Assembly: GCF_040645195.1 (NCBI RefSeq)
Contig: NZ_JBEYXW010000004.1
Coordinates: 294,559 to 358,558 of the forward strand
DNA from: Prauserella_A sp040645195
GTDB lineage: Bacteria; Actinomycetota; Actinomycetes; Mycobacteriales; Pseudonocardiaceae
Direction: 5' to 3'
Length of the DNA stretch: 64,000 nt
Shown in pieces: positions 58,577-64,000 of the stretch (positions are counted from its first letter, which is position 1; every line of letters begins with the position of its first letter). The notes under the pieces were generated by a model. It searched no databases and was not told the origin of the DNA. It worked only from the letters and a program-made list of their open reading frames with translations. The position numbers were made by a program, and so were the translations under genes.

Positions 58577-59434
58577 GTGTCCAACCCCGTCAGACCCAAT
58601 CTAGTTCCCACACCGCGAAATGGTAGCTCTGCGGCGAGCAATGATGCTCCCCCGCGGCACATTGGGATCATCATGGATGGTAACGGTCGGTGGGCGGTTC
58701 GACATGGGCTGCTGCGCAGGCAGGGGCACCGCCGCGGCTTCAGTCGTCTCCCCGCTGTCATCGACACGGCAGCGGATCTGGGCGTGTCGTGGCTGTCGTT
58801 CTACTGCTGGTCCACGGAGAACTGGAACCGACCAGTCGCTGAACAGTGCTGTGTGCTCGGCCTGATCCGTCAGTTCGTGCACACACAGCTTCCGTATTGG
58901 CAGGACCGGGGCCTGCGCTTTGCCTGGTCCGGTCGCCGTGACCGGGTCGGTCACCAAGTTCACGACCAACTCGTCTCGGCCGAACGCGTCACCGCGAACA
59001 ACTCCGGCATGACAGTCTGTCTGTGCGTTGATTACGGGGGACACGTCGAGTTGGCCCACGCTGTGTGTGAGCTTGCCAGACACGCCGCGGCGGGCCGGCT
59101 CAACCCGGCACGCATCGACGAAAAGCACATCAGGACATTCCTGTACCAACCTGACATGCCTGACGTTGATCTACTGATCCGTACCTCGGGCGAACAGCGC
59201 GTCTCAAACTTTCTGACCTGGCAAAGCGCCTACGCGGAGATGTCATTCCCCTCGACCTTGTGGCCGGACTTCTCCCCCAGTCACCTACACCAGGCAATAC
59301 GTGAATATGTCGATCGAGACCGTCGGTACGGGGGCCTTTCCGCTGCCGTGATACCCCAAGGAACCACCAAAGACGTAGTGGTGGGAACTCGGACGAGCGG
59401 AAGTCGCGATGACGAAACGAGCGTCACAGCCTGA
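58577..59434 (+). CDS. Cis-prenyltransferase (undecaprenyl-diphosphate-synthase family)
   Basis: 285 aa from GTG 58577 with AGAGGGG upstream; ATG 58487 would add 30 residues. Catalytic Asp34 in HIGIIMDGNGRWA; FYCWSTENWNRP (usual F/Y at the Trp position of the STENW motif); DLLIRTSGEQRVSNFLTWQSAYAEMSFPSTLWPDF with the conserved RxxxER-type diphosphate site. Family members add IPP in Z configuration, making from C10 to C55 chains, and a few make branched or cyclic C10 products. Followed by ispH, dxs and ispG on the same strand, so a Z-prenyl diphosphate for the terpene synthase is likely (inference). Confidence 0.9.
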   Translation: MSNPVRPNLVPTPRNGSSAASNDAPPRHIGIIMDGNGRWAVRHGLLRRQGHRRGFSRLPAVIDTAADLGVSWLSFYCWSTENWNRPVAEQCCVLGLIRQFVHTQLPYWQDRGLRFAWSGRRDRVGHQVHDQLVSAERVTANNSGMTVCLCVDYGGHVELAHAVCELARHAAAGRLNPARIDEKHIRTFLYQPDMPDVDLLIRTSGEQRVSNFLTWQSAYAEMSFPSTLWPDFSPSHLHQAIREYVDRDRRYGGLSAAVIPQGTTKDVVVGTRTSGSRDDETSVTA

Positions 59435-59523
59435 TCCCGCTTCGCCGAAGCCAATACACGCAAGTGGCGAAAAATCGCGCGTTTTTCGGCGCCACCACTG
59501 ATCATCTCCAGGAAGGCCAGAAG

Positions 59524-60765
59524 ATGAACACGCCTGTGTCCCCAGGTTCGGTGCTGGTCGCCGACCGATTGCTGATCCCTGGCCAGCCCTCGATCGTGTG
59601 CCACGCAGCCCAAGCTGTGACCGGCGATCTGCACCGCCGCGGCATCACGCCGGTCAGCGGACCGGTGCGTGTGCCCGACGACACCGACCGAGACAGGCCC
59701 CCGCCGCTGAGCTTCACCGCGGTGCTGCCCGGCACCGGCGGCCAGGTCGGGCTCGGACTGTCAGCGACCGCGCACGACCCAGATGGCCATGCGATCGCAG
59801 CGACCACGCTGGCCACCTGGCTGGCGGTGGTCCGGCCACGCACGCTTCTTCTGGCCTCCCCACGATCGTTCTGCGCCGGTGTGGAACGGGCGATCGAGAT
59901 CGTCGAGCGCTTGCTCGACCAGCGCAACGGCCCGATATACGTGCGCAAGGAGATCGTGCACAACGCCCACGTCATCGCCGGCCTCCGTGCCACCGGTGCG
60001 GTGTTCGTCGACGAACTCGACACCGTGCCCGACGGAGCAACGGTCGTGTTCTCCGCACACGGCGTGTCCCCGGCCGTGCGCGCCGAGGCCGCACGCCGCG
60101 GCCTCGAGGTCATCGACGCGACCTGCCCGCTCGTGACGAAGGTGCATACCGAGGCCCGCCGGTTCGCCGAACGCGGCGACACGGTGGTGCTGATTGGCCA
60201 CGCCGGGCATGAGGAGGTTGAAGGCACCCTCGGCGAGGCCCCGGAGCACACCGTTCTCGTGGAAAACGTGGACGACGTGGCCAACCTGGTCGTGCAAGAT
60301 CCGCAACGGGTGTCCTACCTGACGCAAACCACGCTCGCAGTCGACGACACCACCGAGGTGATCGAGGCGTTGAGGACACGCTTCCCGGCGCTGCGCGGAC
60401 CCGGCACGGCCGACATCTGTTACGCCACTACCAATCGTCAGGACGCGCTCAAGGCCATCGCGGGCGAAGCCGACCTCGTGCTCGTCATAGGGTCGATGAA
60501 CTCGTCCAACTCGCAGCGGCTCGTCGAGCTCGCTCACCGAGCAGGCACACCCGCGCACCTGATCAACGACGCTAGCAATATTCGCCCCGAATGGCTGGCC
60601 GACGCGGGCGTGATAGCCCTGACCGCAGGGGCGTCCGCACCGGCACACCTCGTCGAGAGCGTCATCACCACGCTCGGCGGGCTTGGCCCCGTCACCGTCG
60701 TCGAGCGCGCGACCAGCACGGAGACCATGCGTTTCACCCTGCCCATCACCGTGAGGCAACCGTGA
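59524..60765 (+). CDS. ispH: IspH (HMBPP reductase) with about 105-residue N-terminal extension
   Basis: 413 aa from ATG 59524 with AGGAAGG upstream. The catalytic core starts near residue 106: LLASPRSFCAGVERAIEIV (Cys117), EIVHNAHVI, VFSAHGVSP, IDATCPLVTKVH (Cys201), ADICYATTNRQDAL (Cys299), SMNSSNSQRL. All three [4Fe-4S] cysteines are present. Reduces HMBPP to IPP and DMAPP, the last MEP step. Residues 1-105 form an extra domain absent from E. coli IspH. Its stop overlaps dxs by 4 nt (GTGA), so translation is coupled. Confidence 0.94.
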   Translation: MNTPVSPGSVLVADRLLIPGQPSIVCHAAQAVTGDLHRRGITPVSGPVRVPDDTDRDRPPPLSFTAVLPGTGGQVGLGLSATAHDPDGHAIAATTLATWLAVVRPRTLLLASPRSFCAGVERAIEIVERLLDQRNGPIYVRKEIVHNAHVIAGLRATGAVFVDELDTVPDGATVVFSAHGVSPAVRAEAARRGLEVIDATCPLVTKVHTEARRFAERGDTVVLIGHAGHEEVEGTLGEAPEHTVLVENVDDVANLVVQDPQRVSYLTQTTLAVDDTTEVIEALRTRFPALRGPGTADICYATTNRQDALKAIAGEADLVLVIGSMNSSNSQRLVELAHRAGTPAHLINDASNIRPEWLADAGVIALTAGASAPAHLVESVITTLGGLGPVTVVERATSTETMRFTLPITVRQP

Positions 60766-62579
60766 CCACCACCGCAACGTTCGACCATGTCACCGATCCG
60801 GGCGCGCTCCGCGCTCTGCCCGCGTCGGCGTTACCCGACCTGAGCGGGTGTATCCGCCAGTTTCTGGTCGACAAGGTCTGCCGAACCGGCGGGCACCTAG
60901 GTCCGAACCTAGGTGTGGTCGAGCTGACCATCGCGTTGCACCGAGTGTTCCACTCGCCGCGCGACGTCCTGCTGTTCGACACCGGACACCAAGCGTATGT
61001 GCACAAGATCCTCACCGGGCGCGCCAAGGACTTCAGCACCCTGCGCACCGCCGACGGGCTGTCCGGTTACCCGTCACGCGACGAATCACCGCACGACACC
61101 ATCGAGAACTCGCACGCGTCCACCGCATTGTCCTATGCGGACGGACTGGCCAAGGCCTTCGCGCTCTCGGGCGACATCAATCGCCACGTCGTCGCGATCG
61201 TCGGTGACGGCGCGATGACCGGCGGCATGTGCTGGGAGGCGCTCAACAACATCGCCGCGGAACCCGATCGGCCGGTCGTCATCGTGCTGAACGACAACGG
61301 CCGATCGTACTCGCCGACGATCGGTGGCGTCGCGAACCACCTCGCCAAGCTCAAGCGGCCGTTGAGCAGACTCCCGCTGCCCCGGACCCTGGACCGCGGC
61401 CGGAACCTCTTCACCGAACTCGGCCTGTCCTACATAGGACCCGTCGACGGACACGACATCACCGAACTGGAAGATGCGCTGCGCCGCGCCGCCGCGCTGC
61501 GGCGACCCGTCGTGGTGCACACCGTCACCGTCAAAGGTCGCGGCTACGAGCCCGCCGAACAAGACGACACCGACTGTCTGCACGCGATCGGCGTCGTCGA
61601 TCCCGACACGGGAAAACCGCCAGCGACAAGCCAACCAAGCTGGACGTCGGTGTTCGCCCGGGAGATCACCGCGATCGGTGCCGAACGCGCCGACGTGGTG
61701 TGCGTGACCGCGGCTATGCTCCACCCGACCGGACTCGCCCCGTTCGCCCAACGGTTTCCGAACCGGGTGTTCGATGTCGGAATCGCCGAACAACACGCCG
61801 TCACCTCGGCCGCCGGACTGGCCATGGGCGGACTGCACCCCGTGGTGGCGATCTACTCGACCTTCCTGTCGCGCGCGTTCGACCAACTTCTGATGGACGT
61901 CGCACTCCACCGGCTACCGGTGACCTTCGTGCTGGACCGCGCTGGGATCACCGGCCCAGACGGCCCCAGCCACCACGGCATGTGGGACGCCTCCGTATTG
62001 CCGGTCGTGCCCGGGCTGCGCCTGGCCGCTCCACGCGACCCGGCACAGCTGCGCCAGTTGCTGCGCGAGGCGATAGATGTTCGCGACCACCCCACGGTCG
62101 TTCGCTACCCGAAGGCCGCCGCGGGAGACGACATCCCGGCGCTGCGCAGGATCGGGCACCTCGACCTCCTTCACGAGACGCCCACAACCGAGGTACTGAT
62201 AGTCGCGGTCGGTCCCCTCGCAGGTGTCTGTCTCACCGCCGCGCACGACCTCACCGCGCACGGCGTGCACACCGCCGTCGTCGATCCACGCTGGATCGCA
62301 CCGGTGGATCCCGAACTGGTCAAGTTCGCCGCGCAGCATCGGCTCGTGCTGACCGTCGAAGATACCGCGGCCACCGGTGCGCTCGGCGCCCGCCTCGCCC
62401 AGGCCCTCGCCGCCACCGGCGCCGCCACCCATGCGGCCACCCTCGCCCTGCCCGCCCGCTTCCTGCCATCCGCCTCCCGCGGCCATATCCTGCGCGCCCA
62501 CGGACTCGACGCAGGCGGAATAACGACGACCGTCCTCAAGCGACTCACGCTGATCCACCCACAGGGGGTGAAACCGTGA
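60762..62579 (+). CDS. dxs: 1-deoxy-D-xylulose-5-phosphate synthase
   Basis: 605 aa, slightly short for DXS (620-640). DTGHQAYVHKILTGR (about 67), ThDP/Mg motif VGDGAMTGGMCWEALNNIA ... IVLNDNG (about 147-180), FDVGIAEQHAVTSAAGLA with the catalytic Glu, GPDGPSHHGMWDASVLPVVPG. First and flux-controlling step of the MEP pathway (pyruvate + G3P). GTG start inside the ispH stop; stop inside the ispG start (GTGA). A pathway copy inside a terpene locus typically raises precursor supply; whether a second dxs exists elsewhere cannot be seen here. Confidence 0.96.
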   Translation: MTTTATFDHVTDPGALRALPASALPDLSGCIRQFLVDKVCRTGGHLGPNLGVVELTIALHRVFHSPRDVLLFDTGHQAYVHKILTGRAKDFSTLRTADGLSGYPSRDESPHDTIENSHASTALSYADGLAKAFALSGDINRHVVAIVGDGAMTGGMCWEALNNIAAEPDRPVVIVLNDNGRSYSPTIGGVANHLAKLKRPLSRLPLPRTLDRGRNLFTELGLSYIGPVDGHDITELEDALRRAAALRRPVVVHTVTVKGRGYEPAEQDDTDCLHAIGVVDPDTGKPPATSQPSWTSVFAREITAIGAERADVVCVTAAMLHPTGLAPFAQRFPNRVFDVGIAEQHAVTSAAGLAMGGLHPVVAIYSTFLSRAFDQLLMDVALHRLPVTFVLDRAGITGPDGPSHHGMWDASVLPVVPGLRLAAPRDPAQLRQLLREAIDVRDHPTVVRYPKAAAGDDIPALRRIGHLDLLHETPTTEVLIVAVGPLAGVCLTAAHDLTAHGVHTAVVDPRWIAPVDPELVKFAAQHRLVLTVEDTAATGALGARLAQALAATGAATHAATLALPARFLPSASRGHILRAHGLDAGGITTTVLKRLTLIHPQGVKP

Positions 62580-63703
62580 CGGCGACCGACCTCGGCATCC
62601 CGACCGCGCCCCGCGCACGGCACCGTACCCGCCAGGTCGCGGTGGGGCGTGTGCATGTCGGCGGCGACGCACCGGTTTCAGTGCAGTCCATGACTACAAC
62701 CCTGACCAGCGACGTCAACGCCACACTGCAGCAGATCGCCGAACTCACCGCCGCCGGGTGCGACATCGTCCGCGTTGCCGTGCCCTCCCAGGATGACGCC
62801 GACGCGCTGCCAGCCATCGTGGCCAAGTCCCCAATCCCGGTCATCGCCGACATCCACTTCCAGCCCCGCTACGTCTTCGCCGCCATCGACGCCGGATGTG
62901 CCGCCGTGCGCGTGAACCCCGGCAACATCAAGAAGTTCGACGACAAGGTCGTCGAGATCGCGCGCGCCGCCCAAGCCGCAGGCACACCGATCCGTATCGG
63001 CGTCAACGCCGGTTCGCTCGACCAACGCCTGCTCGCCAAGTACGGCCGCGCCACCCCGGAGGCACTCGTCGAGTCCGCGCTGTGGGAATGCTCCCTGTTC
63101 GAGGAACACGACTTCCGCGACCTCAAGATCAGCGTCAAACACCACGACCCGCTCGTAATGATCGCCGCATATCGACAGCTCGCTCAGCGCTGCGACTATC
63201 CACTACACCTTGGCGTCACCGAAGCAGGACCACCACAACAGGGAACGGTCAAGTCAGCCGTCGCCTTCGGAATTCTGCTCGACGAAGGCATCGGCGACAC
63301 CATCCGGGTCTCACTGTCGGCGCCACCGGCGGAAGAGGTCAAGACCGGCGCGCAGATCCTCGCCTCACTCGGACTGCGCCCCCGCAAGCTGGAGATCGTC
63401 TCCTGCCCAGCGTGCGGCCGGGCACAGGTCGACGTCTACACCCTTGCCGCCAAAGTCGAAGCCGCCTTCGACGGGTTCCCACACCCCCTGCGGGTCGCGG
63501 TCATGGGCTGCGTGGTCAACGGCCCCGGTGAAGCCAGAGAGGCAGACCTCGGCGTCTCCTGCGGCAACGGCAAGGGCCAGATCTTCGTACGCGGTCAGGT
63601 CATCCGCACCGTGCCCGAGCACCAGATCGTCGACGCGCTGCTCGACGAAGCACTCCGACTCGCTGACCAAACAGACGGTGACCACGACCGTGGACATAGC
63701 TGA
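62576..63703 (+). CDS. ispG: IspG (4-hydroxy-3-methylbut-2-enyl diphosphate synthase)
   Basis: 375 aa. VSVQSMTTTLTSDVNATLQQI (about 38) with the standard substrate-binding residues; ADIHFQPRYVFAAIDAGC; GVNAGSLDQRLLAKYG; iron-sulfur ligands in IVSCPACGRAQVD and VMGCVVNGPGEAREADLG. Converts MEcPP to HMBPP with two electrons, the step just before IspH. GTG 62576 overlaps the dxs stop. Last clear gene of the cis-prenyltransferase - ispH - dxs - ispG operon. Confidence 0.96.
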   Translation: MTATDLGIPTAPRARHRTRQVAVGRVHVGGDAPVSVQSMTTTLTSDVNATLQQIAELTAAGCDIVRVAVPSQDDADALPAIVAKSPIPVIADIHFQPRYVFAAIDAGCAAVRVNPGNIKKFDDKVVEIARAAQAAGTPIRIGVNAGSLDQRLLAKYGRATPEALVESALWECSLFEEHDFRDLKISVKHHDPLVMIAAYRQLAQRCDYPLHLGVTEAGPPQQGTVKSAVAFGILLDEGIGDTIRVSLSAPPAEEVKTGAQILASLGLRPRKLEIVSCPACGRAQVDVYTLAAKVEAAFDGFPHPLRVAVMGCVVNGPGEAREADLGVSCGNGKGQIFVRGQVIRTVPEHQIVDALLDEALRLADQTDGDHDRGHS

Positions 63704-63881
63704 TCGCCACAACCAGCACGGATGGTGGCCCGCCCACGTGAGCATGACACGCGCCACCGCCGCCGAGATAGTCCTCGCCATCACCACTGAGCCAGCAGTG
63801 GTTGCAGTCAGCCACGGGCAGGGGACGCTACCACCACCCAGACGCGGTACGGCAGTTGTGCGTAGATTAGGCGTTTGTTAG
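63678..63881 (+). CDS. Possible small protein downstream of ispG
   Basis: 67 codons from GTG 63678, overlapping the ispG end by 26 nt in another frame. The predicted product begins VTTTVDIADRHNQHGWWPAH and shows no known domain. Third-position GC is high in the first two thirds and falls near the end. It may be a real coupled small gene or chance; the intergenic stretch 63704-63904 otherwise shows nothing. Confidence 0.3.
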   Translation: MTTTVDIADRHNQHGWWPAHVSMTRATAAEIVLAITTEPAVVAVSHGQGTLPPPRRGTAVVRRLGVC

Positions 63882-63904
63882 CCGGAAACTGCCATCCTTA
63901 CCTT

Positions 63905-64000
63905 GTGGGAGAATTGATACGGTATCTCCGGCGGCGGGCAGGCCTCACCCAACTCGAGCTCGCGACAGCCGCCGGGATCAGCCTCGCCGCCCTACGAGAC
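63905..64000 (+). CDS. XRE-type helix-turn-helix regulator (partial, 3' end missing)
   Basis: 32 codons from GTG 63905 to the window edge: GELIRYLRRRAGLTQLELATA and AGISLAALRD, a clear helix-turn-helix of XRE type; the second half reads like the start of large actinomycete regulators with a further C-terminal domain. Same direction as the MEP operon and probably part of the same locus, so a candidate regulator of it. Confidence 0.75.
   Translation, partial: MGELIRYLRRRAGLTQLELATAAGISLAALRD

Noticed and set aside
61229..62575. N-terminal extension of ispG through the dxs gene in another frame
   Set aside because: Arg/Pro-rich shadow of dxs. The proper ispG start is GTG 62576 in a 4-nt overlap.

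Overview
The window is high-GC actinobacterial DNA, most likely from a Pseudonocardiaceae-type organism (Amycolatopsis, Saccharomonospora, Prauserella and relatives). The reasons are the genes themselves: a WhiB regulator, mycofactocin maturation genes, MurT/GatD peptidoglycan amidation, a 10-methyl fatty acid gene pair, a PPOX-type putative F420 enzyme, ANTAR regulators and a second gyrase-like topoisomerase pair. Family level is inference; no rRNA or tRNA gene is present.

Layout. 0-2.3 kb: end of a mycofactocin locus (SDR, mftF, mftE; each junction overlaps by 4 nt). 2.4-9.6 kb: PaaX regulator facing a benzoyl-CoA epoxidation operon read on the minus strand (NDH-2-like flavoprotein, boxC, boxB, benzoate-CoA ligase). 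9.7-15.7 kb: TetR, a PPOX enzyme, a cytokinin-oxidase-like flavoprotein, a TmsA/TmsB pair for 10-methyl (tuberculostearic-type) fatty acids and an epoxide hydrolase. 15.7-19.7 kb: a compact operon of class II diterpene cyclase, cytochrome P450 and UbiA-family membrane prenyltransferase/cyclase. 19.7-30.5 kb: DUF574 methyltransferase, purC, AI-2E transporter, a sugar/polyol ABC operon with its dehydrogenase and a divergent SorC regulator, a decayed DUF222/HNH gene, and an MDR/MarR divergent pair. 30.5-38 kb: RluA-type pseudouridine synthase, parC/parE and DNA polymerase IV. 38-56.6 kb: many small regulatory and stress units (WhiB, lipoprotein, mazEF, hemerythrin, two GAF-ANTAR proteins, LysE/LysG, murT-gatD, nitroreductase, a manganese-riboswitch-controlled GDT1 transporter, antiporter, two small paralogous membrane proteins, GYD, cupin, esterase, LysR plus NAD formate dehydrogenase, DinB-like protein, RNA methyltransferase). 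56.6-64 kb: an IS5-type transposase remnant borders a second terpene locus: a class I terpene synthase, divergent from cis-prenyltransferase, ispH, dxs and ispG; an XRE regulator begins at the right edge.

How the genes work together. Two independent terpenoid loci are the most distinctive content. The first has a protonation-type cyclase (DADD motif), a P450 and a UbiA protein co-translated in one operon. The second carries three MEP-pathway enzymes, a Z-type prenyl chain synthase and a terpene synthase, as if it makes its own isoprenoid precursor; its IspH has an extra N-terminal domain and its terpene synthase has a changed NSE motif. Neither locus contains a trans-prenyl diphosphate synthase.

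Non-coding structure is rich. Two convergent gene pairs (paaX/ligase and rluA/parC) are separated by mirrored arrays of an exact 21-bp repeat, in which each gene is followed by units in its own reading direction. A yybP-ykoY manganese riboswitch precedes the GDT1 gene. Palindromic operators lie in front of the SorC, MarR and mazEF units.
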